Assembly: GCA_015233465.1 (NCBI GenBank)
Contig: JADFXP010000030.1
Location: 1 to 32,703, forward strand
Reading direction: 5' to 3'
DNA: 32,703 nucleotides
From: Candidatus Magnetominusculus dajiuhuensis
GTDB lineage: Bacteria; Nitrospirota; Thermodesulfovibrionia; Thermodesulfovibrionales; Magnetobacteriaceae
The notes beneath the pieces are model-generated. The model did no database searches. It was not told where the DNA came from and saw nothing but the letters and a program-made list of their open reading frames with translations. Below are positions 23,726 to 31,363 of this stretch, piece by piece; the stretch's first letter is position 1, and each line of letters starts with the position of its first letter. The translations under genes and the position numbers were made by a program.

Positions 23726-24496
23726 TTAATCCCTCAGAAAAACGAATTTTTTATTATTGTGATCAAGTAATTCAATATCAATCCCAAAGACATCTCTCAT
23801 TTTGTTATTAGAAAGGGTATCAGAGGACAGATCGTAAAGTAAAGAGGCATTTTTATTTGAGTTATCTTGCGACTTAAAGAAAATAAATCTGTCAAAATGA
23901 TTTATTGCAAAGGATAAATCATGTATAACAACTACTATTGCTTGTTTATCTTTCAAGACCTTGAGAATCTTTATTAAGCCAGCTTGATGAAGCATATCCA
24001 CACCGCTGAAAGGCTCATCAAGGAGTAGAATATCTGTATCCATATTAATAACCCTGCATAATAGGACGCGCTGTTTTTCTCCGCCTGATAATTCATTAAA
24101 TTGTCTGTCTTTTAGATGATATATATCAAACTCATTCATAAGAGTTATTGTTTTTTCAATATCTAAAGAAGAATAACTCCTGCCGTTAGAATGAGCAAAC
24201 CTGCCAGTAAGCACAACATAAAACACATCAAAGGGCATATTTAGTGTCGTAGATTGAGGAAGTATTCCAATCTTTTTAGATATTTCATGCCTTTTTAGAC
24301 TAACAAATTCCTCGTCATTTAATAAATATCGGCCTCTGAATTTATTTAGTCCTGAGAGGACTCCTAAAAATGTAGATTTACCGCTGCCATTATTTCCTGC
24401 TACAGCGACAAGTTCGCCAGAGGAAAGTTTAAAGGAATTGACATTAAGTGAAAACCCTCCAAGGATAGATGTTATATTTGATATATTAACTAAAAT
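23726..24496 (-). CDS. ABC importer ATPase (BtuD/FecE type), probable ATT start
   Basis: The ATPase of the importer, 256 residues if it starts at ATT 24496. Walker A GNNGSGKST (34-42), the Q-loop in ILPQS, signature LSGGE (136-140), Walker B DILLLDEP (155-162) and H-loop His192 are in one frame. The first ATG in this frame is at 24238, after Walker A, and would give a non-functional 170-residue piece. Upstream of it, back to the in-frame stop, there is no ATG, GTG or TTG. AAGGAG (complement 24504-24509) lies 7 nt before ATT 24496 (4 nt before a second ATT), so a rare ATT start coupled to the end of the permease gene is likely. It overlaps the permease by 11 bp. Confidence 0.8.
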   Translation of the reverse strand: MLVNISNITSILGGFSLNVNSFKLSSGELVAVAGNNGSGKSTFLGVLSGLNKFRGRYLLNDEEFVSLKRHEISKKIGILPQSTTLNMPFDVFYVVLTGRFAHSNGRSYSSLDIEKTITLMNEFDIYHLKDRQFNELSGGEKQRVLLCRVINMDTDILLLDEPFSGVDMLHQAGLIKILKVLKDKQAIVVVIHDLSFAINHFDRFIFFKSQDNSNKNASLLYDLSSDTLSNNKMRDVFGIDIELLDHNNKKFVFLRD

Positions 24497-25439
24497 AATA
24501 AAGCTCCTTCTTTCGTTTCATCAGTAGATACATAAAAAATATGCCTCCTACAGTTGAGGTTATAATCCCTACAGGTAATTCCTGTCCATTTCTTAATATT
24601 ATCCTTGCTATTAAATCAGCAGCCATCATAAATGACGCGCCTATTAATAATGAAGATGGCAGCAGAACTGATGCCTTGACAAGCCCTGAGAGCCTTATTA
24701 AATGTGGAATTATAAGACCTACAAAACCGATTATCCCTGCATAGCCTACACTAAACGCTGTAAGGAGCGCAGCTATAAAGAATAACTTTTTTCGCATTTT
24801 ATTTACATCAATCCCTGCACCACATGCAGTAGCATCATCAAAACATATTATATCTAATTTTAAATAATCTCTCCTAACAATCAAGAAAGAGAGTATTAAT
24901 GCTATAAATAAACTCAAAACCTTTAAAGGCGCTGCACCCTGAAACCCACCCATTAACCAAAAAATAATTGAACTTACACCATCACTGCTAAAATATTTCA
25001 TCAAACTTATCAGAGAGGTGGCAAATGTGCTTAGAACAATTCCAGCCAAAAGCATAGTAATTGGTTGAGTATATTCTTTATAAGAGGCAATATTATAAAC
25101 CAGATACAACCCTCCTATTCCTCCTAAAAGAGCAAATAATGGAATCAGTTCGCTTATCCCTAATAATATCGCTACAACAGCTCCCACAGCAGACGACGCT
25201 GATACTCCAGTTGTAAAGGAATCTGCAAGGGGATTTTTCATGACGTATTGAAATAATACCCCGCTTAAGGCAAGCGCAGCCCCAATCAGCCCAGCCATTA
25301 AGACCCTTGGCAGCCTTACTCTAAGCATAATAGACTGCTCTAAATCTGTCATATTAAAAGGATTTATCTCAACTGCACCCATTGATATAGATACCAAAAA
25401 AACAATCAATAATATAGCTATAAATCCTATCATCTTCAT
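24486..25439 (-). CDS. FecCD/BtuC-family ABC importer permease
   Basis: A 317-residue polytopic membrane protein of the vitamin B12/iron-chelate permease family. It should form the homodimeric channel that works with the ATPase and binding protein downstream. Family phrases include MLRVRLPRVLMAGLIGAALALSG near the N-terminus, NPLADSFTTGVSASSAVGAV, and GFVGLIIPHLIRL, the coupling-helix region. About nine to ten transmembrane helices are visible. The ATG overlaps the stop of the ABC-2 permease gene (ATGA), so the two are probably translated together. Corrinoid transport is favoured by context; the family also moves iron-siderophores and heme. Confidence 0.9.
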   Translation of the reverse strand: MKMIGFIAILLIVFLVSISMGAVEINPFNMTDLEQSIMLRVRLPRVLMAGLIGAALALSGVLFQYVMKNPLADSFTTGVSASSAVGAVVAILLGISELIPLFALLGGIGGLYLVYNIASYKEYTQPITMLLAGIVLSTFATSLISLMKYFSSDGVSSIIFWLMGGFQGAAPLKVLSLFIALILSFLIVRRDYLKLDIICFDDATACGAGIDVNKMRKKLFFIAALLTAFSVGYAGIIGFVGLIIPHLIRLSGLVKASVLLPSSLLIGASFMMAADLIARIILRNGQELPVGIITSTVGGIFFMYLLMKRKKELYYFS

Positions 25440-26173
25440 CCCTCAACCCTCTTTACAGCCAAGAGTGAGGTGATAAAAAATACAATAGCAAATCCGCTCA
25501 TTATTAATAGGTAATTATAATCTACCGCTCCGCCAGTAAGCGTTGCCCTAATAACCTTAGAGGAATAAGTCAGAGGGAGAAAATAGACAAGCCATTTCAT
25601 TATAACTGGCAGTCTGTCAATAGGGAAAAATGTACCACATAAAAATATCATCGGAGTTATGATAAAATTATTGACAGTCGCCTGATCACCATGATCCCGC
25701 ACAAGCATTGCCACAGTTATCCCAAGTGTTGTAAATATAAGAGTATGAATGATGATTGCAGGGAAAAACATGGGATTGATTATTAATTTCACCCCAAATA
25801 TAAATGCGAGTACAAATATAATCCCAGCACTCAAAAAACCTTTAAACATCCCATAAACCGCTTCTCCCATTACTATCTGAACAGGAGGGACTGGGGCTGT
25901 TAGATAAATATCAAAGATATGGAAATAAAATCGAGTGATATTCAACTCCTGAGCAATGCTAAAACTCTGATTAAGGCTTGCCATTGCAATAAGTCCAGGG
26001 ACTAAAAATGTGATATAAGACATTCCGCCAATATCTACCTTATTGCCAAATCCATAGCCAAACGCTATAAGATATAATAGCGGAGAGATGGAAGAGGCAA
26101 GTATCTGTTTAGCTGCCTTTCTTCTATATACGCTGAATTCTCTATATAATATGCCAAGAAATCCGTTAAGCAT
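25436..26173 (-). CDS. ABC-2 type permease
   Basis: A 245-residue membrane protein of the NodJ/DrrB-like ABC-2 family. An N-terminal amphipathic helix (YREFSVYRRKAAKQIL) is followed by six hydrophobic segments. The family motif falls near the end (FLCGTFFPIDRLPVIMKWLVYFLPLTYSSKVIRA). ABC-2 systems usually export lipids, polysaccharides, drugs or heme-type molecules. The gene overlaps its ATPase by 8 bp upstream and the FecCD gene by 4 bp downstream, so an exporter-type pair is built into an importer operon. The substrate is unknown. Confidence 0.88.
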   Translation of the reverse strand: MLNGFLGILYREFSVYRRKAAKQILASSISPLLYLIAFGYGFGNKVDIGGMSYITFLVPGLIAMASLNQSFSIAQELNITRFYFHIFDIYLTAPVPPVQIVMGEAVYGMFKGFLSAGIIFVLAFIFGVKLIINPMFFPAIIIHTLIFTTLGITVAMLVRDHGDQATVNNFIITPMIFLCGTFFPIDRLPVIMKWLVYFLPLTYSSKVIRATLTGGAVDYNYLLIMSGFAIVFFITSLLAVKRVEG

Positions 26174-27014
26174 TTATCCTCTTTCCTGTTAATTTAATAA
26201 ATACATCCTCTAAGGAAACCTCTCTAATCTTACAGGAATTTACACAATCCTTTAGATGGTTAAGAGCAGTTTCCTTTGTCTCAAAAAAATCCTCTTTTAT
26301 CGCATCATCAACAAATTCCTCTAAAACAAAATGTCCAATACCTTTTTTCAGTTCATCTGGAGAGCCTTCAATGATTATCTTTCCGTTATTAATAATCATT
26401 ACCTTGCCGCAGAGTCTTTCAGCCTCTTCAATATAATGAGTTGTCAGCAGTATTGAGGTTGACTTTTGTTGATTTATCTTAAGGATTAATTCCCACATAC
26501 TGCGTCTTATCTGAGGGTCAAGCCCTACTGTCGGTTCATCAAGATAAAGAATTTTAGGCTGATGAAGGAGCGCTCTTATTAAGGTCAATCTACGCTTCAT
26601 ACCGCCTGAAAATGTCTTGACTTGTTTATCTTTATATTCTATAAGCCCTGCAAAATCTAATATCTCATTGATCTTTTTTTTACGCTCATTTACTGGTATT
26701 GAGTAGAGAATTGCCTGCATATAGAGATTTTCATATGCGGTTAGGTCTCTGTCAACATTACTGTTTTGAGGGACAATCCCTATAAGACGCTTACATTCTA
26801 TTGGGTCACTTTTAAAATTAATGCCATTATAAAATATCTTCCCAGAATCTTCTTTGGCCAGCCCTGTCAACATCTTTATAGTTGTAGTCTTCCCTGCGCC
26901 ATTAGGCCCAAGCAAACCAATAAAATCACCGACATTAATGGTAAAACTAACGTCATTAACGGCAGTCTTTTTACCGTAGCTTTTGATTAATTTAGAAGCA
27001 GTTAAAATTTCCAT
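26166..27014 (-). CDS. ABC-2 type transporter ATPase
   Basis: A 282-residue ATPase that pairs with the ABC-2 permease. It has Walker A GPNGAGKTT (36-44), Q-loop VPQN, signature FSGGMKRR, Walker B ILYLDEPTVGLD and switch His in TTHYIEEAE. The C-terminal extension (about 220-282) with EVSLEDVFIKLTGK is typical of drug/NodI-type ATPases. The ATG at 27014 lacks a clear Shine-Dalgarno sequence; a hairpin of repeat R7 ends 6 bp upstream. The gene follows the porin gene in the same direction. Confidence 0.92.
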   Translation of the reverse strand: MEILTASKLIKSYGKKTAVNDVSFTINVGDFIGLLGPNGAGKTTTIKMLTGLAKEDSGKIFYNGINFKSDPIECKRLIGIVPQNSNVDRDLTAYENLYMQAILYSIPVNERKKKINEILDFAGLIEYKDKQVKTFSGGMKRRLTLIRALLHQPKILYLDEPTVGLDPQIRRSMWELILKINQQKSTSILLTTHYIEEAERLCGKVMIINNGKIIIEGSPDELKKGIGHFVLEEFVDDAIKEDFFETKETALNHLKDCVNSCKIREVSLEDVFIKLTGKRINA

Positions 27015-27020
27015 TTTATT

Positions 27021-27164
27021 TTGAGGGCTTTGCCCTCAAGCTCCCAAAAGGGGACTTGTCCCCTTTACCCCATAATTTTAGGTTATTTATAATAACAAAA
27101 TTAAGCAATAGTTAATGGGTTCAAAGTGTCTAAGACCCTTTGCGGGTCAAGGGCAGAGCCCTTG
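27021..27164. repeat. Palindromic repeat R7: inverted pair
   Basis: Two inverted units lie between the porin gene and the ABC-2 ATPase gene. The first has TTGAGGGC-TTT-GCCCTCAA and AAAGGGGAC-TT-GTCCCCTTT. The second has AAAGTGTCT-A-AGACCCTTT (one mismatch) and CAAGGGC-AGA-GCCCTTG. Part of the core is identical to R5. It ends 8 bp after the porin stop, within the same transcript. Confidence 0.85.
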
Positions 27165-27172
27165 AAAGTTAC

Positions 27173-28603
27173 TTAAAAATAAAGTCTAGCCCTAATCCCA
27201 TATATTTCAACAGGACCTCTGGACTGATTGTATCCCGGATTCATAATAAACTGAAAATCAGGGCTTATCTGCATATACTTCCATAGTTGAACTCTATAGT
27301 ATATCTCAATTATCTGTTCAAGTCCATAGTTAAGATTGCCGTCGCCTATAAGAAATCCATATCCGCCATGAGCAAGGTATTTTTGATGTATAGCGGAGAT
27401 ACCGTTAAGTCCCAAGGCAATGCCAACATGATCAAGTTTACGTCCCCAATGTATGCCGCTGATTTGACCGCCAACGCTTAGATTTCTGTCAACCTCGGTA
27501 TATGAGAAATCCTCATTATTGCCATCATTCCAGCCGATACGTGCAAAAAGACCAGTTTCTCCGTCATCAGTAATTGGCTGCTCAAGATTTATCCCAAAAC
27601 CATATTTGGTGCGGCCGGGTTTTTCATCAAGTTTAACGTTTGGAATAGAAGATAAACTAATAGACTCAGCATAATTACCCATTCTTCCTTGATTAAGAAA
27701 TGTAAGGAGTTTAACAACTGTCCCATAATCATTTGGTTTTAGAGTAAGTTCAAGGTTATCTCCTCTTGCCCTGTTTAATTCTGTATCAAAGATATTGCCG
27801 TTAGCTGTAGTGCATACCATCATAGCTGCATATGTTAACTGCCAAGTAGACTTTATAAAGGATAGAGCAATACCCCAGCTATAGCCTCTGGTATCTCCTG
27901 CATAGTCATAAGCTGGATTAGTTATGAATGAATAATTCATGAACTGAATCCTTGTATTATTGGCATAACGATTTTGATCAAATACATCGGCAGTGGAATA
28001 TTTACCGCCCCTGATTTCAATTCTTTCTATAGGCTCATTTCCGGGCAGTTGATCAATACCACGCTCTGCCTTAGATGTCTCATTAGATAATGGTATAAAA
28101 TAACGCATAAATACCTTTGCAATATAAGGGTCATTCCCAAGGTCTACAGAGCCTGTTCTAATTACGTCTCCATTAATATAACCGCCAAGACCTACGCCTT
28201 GACTGACTCCACTGCCCTTAGCCATCTCAATGTCAGCATAAGTCTGTAAATTTGGAATTAATAAACTGGAGAGATCTGAACCAAAGTATACGCCAAATAT
28301 ACGGGTAGTATCTTGACTATAGCCCTTATCAAAACTAAAACTTTTATCTCCCTCATATGGACTTTTAAAAGATGGTATATCTTGATATACGGCATTTATC
28401 TGCGCAGAAAGGATTTTCGGAACCCAATTCGGCAGGGCATCATCACTATCTGTTGGAGCCGTTATCGTTGAAACAACCTTAGAGATACCTTCTGATGATT
28501 GAACATCTTTAGGAATTGGCGTTTCTTCACTAAAGGCATATGTGTTTAATATCAATAACATCGCAGCCGATGCAATAATACTTCTTAACAAAATTCTTAA
28601 CAT
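27173..28603 (-). CDS. OprB-like outer-membrane porin
   Basis: A 476-residue protein with a signal peptide (about 1-25, TYAFSEE) and alternating beta-strand pattern over the rest, ending in an aromatic residue (ARLYF) as outer-membrane barrels do. C-terminal phrases VQLWKYMQISPDFQFIMNPGYN and GLEQIIEIYYRVQ are like those of OprB carbohydrate-type porins. About 100 N-terminal residues before the barrel form a soluble part. Here it is more likely to pass metal chelates or corrinoids than sugars, since it lies behind a Fur-type box, downstream of a periplasmic chelatase and upstream of import genes. GGAG lies before the ATG. The substrate is inferred. Confidence 0.8.
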   Translation of the reverse strand: MLRILLRSIIASAAMLLILNTYAFSEETPIPKDVQSSEGISKVVSTITAPTDSDDALPNWVPKILSAQINAVYQDIPSFKSPYEGDKSFSFDKGYSQDTTRIFGVYFGSDLSSLLIPNLQTYADIEMAKGSGVSQGVGLGGYINGDVIRTGSVDLGNDPYIAKVFMRYFIPLSNETSKAERGIDQLPGNEPIERIEIRGGKYSTADVFDQNRYANNTRIQFMNYSFITNPAYDYAGDTRGYSWGIALSFIKSTWQLTYAAMMVCTTANGNIFDTELNRARGDNLELTLKPNDYGTVVKLLTFLNQGRMGNYAESISLSSIPNVKLDEKPGRTKYGFGINLEQPITDDGETGLFARIGWNDGNNEDFSYTEVDRNLSVGGQISGIHWGRKLDHVGIALGLNGISAIHQKYLAHGGYGFLIGDGNLNYGLEQIIEIYYRVQLWKYMQISPDFQFIMNPGYNQSRGPVEIYGIRARLYF

Positions 28604-28632
28604 TTCTAATTCTCCTTAAGACAAGATGTAAA

Positions 28633-28647
28633 TGATTTTCATTATCA
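28633..28647 (-). promoter_or_regulatory. Fur box in the porin promoter
   Basis: TGATTTTCATTATCA (28633-28647) matches the Fur 7-1-7 consensus TGATAATNATTATCA at 12 of 14 defined positions. It lies inside a longer perfect palindrome, TGTAAATGAT (28627-28636) and ATCATTTACA (28644-28653). Just upstream on the minus strand are TTGACT (28679-28684) and TAACGT (28655-28660) with an 18-bp spacer, so Fur would cover the transcription start. It stands about 30 bp before the porin ATG. Confidence 0.7.
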
Positions 28648-28699
28648 TTTACATACGTTACAAGTTATAAAGGTGTTAAGTCAAGCTGCTTTTGAAATA

Positions 28700-29623
28700 T
28701 TAATAGTCAAATCCATCCAAAGTCTTAATAAGCTGCTCAATAAAAATCTTATTTATATTAGGATTATATCCAAGCCCTTTAAATACATCATCAGAGGACT
28801 CAACTGTAAAGCCATTTTTTTCAAGATCCATCTTCCAAGAAATATTGCCAGATTTATCAGGTTTATCGCCCATAGCATCAATTAATATGTGATCGCCTGC
28901 AACAAATAGAAATGGAATTATCTTGATTTTTTTAATCTTACAGTTTTTTACATTTGCCATGACCTGTTCTCTTGTTAAAATTCCTGAAATAGTGCCGATA
29001 TAGACATTTTTATACTTATTTGAAATATATCTGTCAAGGCCAAGATAGACATTATTTGAATCGTTAAATGTCTGAGGAGTGCCGTGTGCAACGATGAGAT
29101 TACATCCTTGTTCAGGTGAAAGGAAATCTGGTTCAAGGGTTTTTAGGACAATTGGTATATCTGCCCAATGAGATAGCAGGGTGCCGCTATAATGGATATT
29201 TAATCCAAGTGAAATAAATGCCTTTATGACCAGTTCCATCTCTTCATATTCCTGACCGGGAAATATATGAAGGGAGGCAATAGCGATTTTTTTGTAACCC
29301 TGATCCATTAGATTTGCAAGCACTTGGGGAAGGCTGAGCATTTTTTCTGGTTTTCCTTCTTTTTCCATTCTTTCATTTACCCTTTCGCGGACAATGTTTG
29401 AAGTAAATGCCCAGTTAATCTTTAAATTCTTATATTTGTCAGGAAGTTCTTTTTTTAATTGTTTGTCAAAGAAATCATAGGTAGAGCTAGCCTTAGTGGT
29501 TGTACCAAATGCAACGATAACTATGGCAGGGTCGGTTTTAAGTGTGCGGGTCATGGAGAAGCAGTTACTGGTAAAGATGGTGAGAAATAACAATGAGAGA
29601 ATTGCTGAACAAACATGTTTCAT
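28700..29623 (-). CDS. cbiK: Secreted CbiK-type anaerobic cobaltochelatase
   Basis: CbiK inserts Co(II) into sirohydrochlorin. The 307-residue protein has the type II chelatase phrases VAFGTTTKASSTYDFFD, SLHIFPGQEYEEM, VAHGTPQTF and PFLFVAGDHILIDAMGD. His180 and His245 are the likely metal-site histidines. It also has a signal peptide (about 1-24, LFLTIFTSNCFS), so it should be exported, like the periplasmic CbiK of Desulfovibrio vulgaris. A periplasmic enzyme cannot easily serve cytosolic corrin synthesis, so metal or tetrapyrrole handling at the cell surface is possible. AGGAGG lies 4 nt before the ATG. It is the first gene after the cobalamin riboswitch. Confidence 0.88.
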   Translation of the reverse strand: MKHVCSAILSLLFLTIFTSNCFSMTRTLKTDPAIVIVAFGTTTKASSTYDFFDKQLKKELPDKYKNLKINWAFTSNIVRERVNERMEKEGKPEKMLSLPQVLANLMDQGYKKIAIASLHIFPGQEYEEMELVIKAFISLGLNIHYSGTLLSHWADIPIVLKTLEPDFLSPEQGCNLIVAHGTPQTFNDSNNVYLGLDRYISNKYKNVYIGTISGILTREQVMANVKNCKIKKIKIIPFLFVAGDHILIDAMGDKPDKSGNISWKMDLEKNGFTVESSDDVFKGLGYNPNINKIFIEQLIKTLDGFDY

Positions 29624-29764
29624 ACTGCCTCCTAATATATTTAAAAAGATTAATATAGAAGGAGAAATGAACGTTAAATGATAAGCCTACAATAAATGAT
29701 TCAACAATATTGTTTTATTATTTGGGCATCACCGACATTCACCTCCCTCGAGGTTAATAATCAG

Positions 29765-29880
29765 TATGGAGAGTGTCCCGGCTTATGGCTATGTAGTTAT
29801 CTATTTATCTACTTGGCCCATCACGGTTACGGGGTAGCGGGGGATTTACACCCCTCTTCCTCAACTCCAACTGTTGTCAT
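29765..29880 (-). ncRNA. Cobalamin riboswitch
   Basis: Read on the minus strand, the core GGGGTGTAAATCCCC, then CGCTACCCCGTAACCGTGATGGG (complement 29815-29854), matches the conserved B12-aptamer sequence around GGTGnAAATCC, GCNNCCCC and ACTGTGA. The B12 box follows as AAGCCGGGACACTCTCC (complement 29768-29784), close to the consensus AGYCMGGAGACCKGCC. It lies between a promoter and the CbiK-like gene. The downstream CCTCGAGGGAGGT stretch (complement near 29741-29754) may be the expression platform. Cobalamin binding would be expected to lower expression of the cluster. Confidence 0.85.
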
Positions 29881-29892
29881 TACTAATTAATA

Positions 29893-29921
29893 TTTAAACA
29901 GTTTATTAAACGTTTAGTCAA
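29893..29921 (-). promoter_or_regulatory. Promoter of the riboswitch-cbiK transcript
   Basis: On the minus strand TTGACT (29916-29921) and TTTAAA (29893-29898) are spaced by 17 bp. Transcription would start about 10 bp before the riboswitch. The spacer AAACGTTTAATAAACTG is partly self-complementary and could bind a regulator. Confidence 0.5.
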
Positions 29922-29994
29922 TACAAAAAAGTTATTAGGTAAAAATCCTATGTTTTGTTATACAATAGAGTAATAAATATAAGGAAGGTAATTA

Positions 29995-31347
29995 ATGTCA
30001 AAACCAATTGTAGCAATTGTAGGCAGACCAAATGTGGGTAAGTCTACTTTATTTAATCGCATCACACACTCTAAGGCAGCAATTACTTTAGATGAACCCG
30101 GCGTAACCAGAGACTGTATCTGCTATGATGCTAGATATGAAGATACAACCTTTACTGTCATGGATACAGGCGGACTGCTTATTGACGGCGATGATGAGAT
30201 GGCTTTATGGATAAAAAAAGGGGTTTTACTGGGAATAGATGAGGCAGCAGTTATCATTCATCTCTTGGATGGAAAAGACGGCTTGATGGCGGATGATTTT
30301 GATATTGCAGCCATTATCCAGAAATCAGGAAAGAAACATATTACAGTCGTCAATAAAATAGATTTTGAGACAAACCTTAATAGAATCTATGATTTTTATC
30401 CTATTGGCAAGGAATTATTTCCAGTTTCTGCTGAACATGGTTTTGGGTTTGAGGAGTTGATGGAGCAGATCGTTTTATCACTTAGTAATTATCAAACCAT
30501 AGAAGACGATACTGAAAGAATCAAGATAGCAATCATTGGTAGACAAAACGTTGGAAAATCAACCATAGTTAATGCCTTGCTTGGCAGGGATAAGATGATG
30601 GTGAGTTCAATTGGAGGGACAACACGTGATGCAGTAGATAGTGTGTGCAGATATTACGGCAGGGAATATATTATTATTGATACTGCTGGGATGAGGAAAA
30701 AGGCTCGCGTTAATGAGGACATTGAGCATATGTCTGTTGTTAGGGCAATACGAGCTATAGATAGGTGTGATATTGCGATATTTGTGGTTGACGCTTCCGT
30801 TGGTATGGTGGATCAAGATAAAAAGATTGCAGGATTAATTGAGCGCTCAGGTAAGGGAATGATTGTGTTATTTAATAAATGGGATTTAGTAACTGATCAT
30901 GAAAAAAGATATAAAGAGCTTTCTTTAGAGCTTCAAAGGGAGTTATGGTTTTTGGAATATGTTCCAAAATTGACAATATCAGGATTAACAAAACTCAGGC
31001 TGACTAAGATATTTCCAGTAATAGAGAAAATTATAGCAGAGAGGAAAAAACGTGTTGGAACAGGTGAATTAAACCGCTTGATTCAAGAGACTGCTCGGAA
31101 TATCGCCTCATATAAAGGCAAAGAAGTAAAACTTAAATATATGACGCAAGTAACAGTAGAGCCGCCGGGGTTTGCAGTATTTTCAAATTTTCCAGAGGCA
31201 ATTAAGGTTCAGCACCTCAGACATATTGAAAGATTAATTAGGCAGGAATATAGTTTTGAAGGGACACCTATAAGGGTGTTTGTAAAGAAAAATCCAGATA
31301 GACCCAAAAGGGTTTCAGCAGAAAAATCATTGAAACCATATAGTTAA
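29995..31347 (+). CDS. der: Ribosome-assembly GTPase Der (EngA)
   Basis: Der has two tandem GTPase domains and a KH-like C-terminal domain and helps to mature the 50S subunit. The 450-residue protein has G1 GRPNVGKST (about 10-18), DTGG and NKID in the first domain. The second has GRQNVGKST, DTAG and NKWD. The C-terminal domain keeps the phrase YMTQVTVEPPGFAVFSN and ends FEGTPIRVFVKKNP. AAGGAAGG precedes the ATG. The gene is divergent from the riboswitch transcript. Length and domain order are normal. Confidence 0.97.
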   Translation: MSKPIVAIVGRPNVGKSTLFNRITHSKAAITLDEPGVTRDCICYDARYEDTTFTVMDTGGLLIDGDDEMALWIKKGVLLGIDEAAVIIHLLDGKDGLMADDFDIAAIIQKSGKKHITVVNKIDFETNLNRIYDFYPIGKELFPVSAEHGFGFEELMEQIVLSLSNYQTIEDDTERIKIAIIGRQNVGKSTIVNALLGRDKMMVSSIGGTTRDAVDSVCRYYGREYIIIDTAGMRKKARVNEDIEHMSVVRAIRAIDRCDIAIFVVDASVGMVDQDKKIAGLIERSGKGMIVLFNKWDLVTDHEKRYKELSLELQRELWFLEYVPKLTISGLTKLRLTKIFPVIEKIIAERKKRVGTGELNRLIQETARNIASYKGKEVKLKYMTQVTVEPPGFAVFSNFPEAIKVQHLRHIERLIRQEYSFEGTPIRVFVKKNPDRPKRVSAEKSLKPYS

Positions 31348-31363
31348 TGTGTTATATTAAATT

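Noticed and set aside
3533..27164. Interpretation of the repeats as a CRISPR array or as Rho-independent terminators
   Set aside because: Copies are dispersed at gene junctions rather than regularly spaced, and the stems are not followed by U-tracts.
29703..29714. Palindrome AACAATATTGTT as an operator
   Set aside because: A 12-bp AT-only palindrome is expected by chance at this base composition, and it lies downstream of the riboswitch promoter without a partner site.
29765..29880. Possible tRNA in the structured GC-rich region
   Set aside because: The conserved bases fit a cobalamin aptamer on the minus strand; no T-loop GTTCGANTC or CCA end is seen.
29696..29890. Plus-strand 64-codon open frame across the riboswitch
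   Set aside because: It is antisense to the riboswitch, has no ribosome site and an improbable composition.
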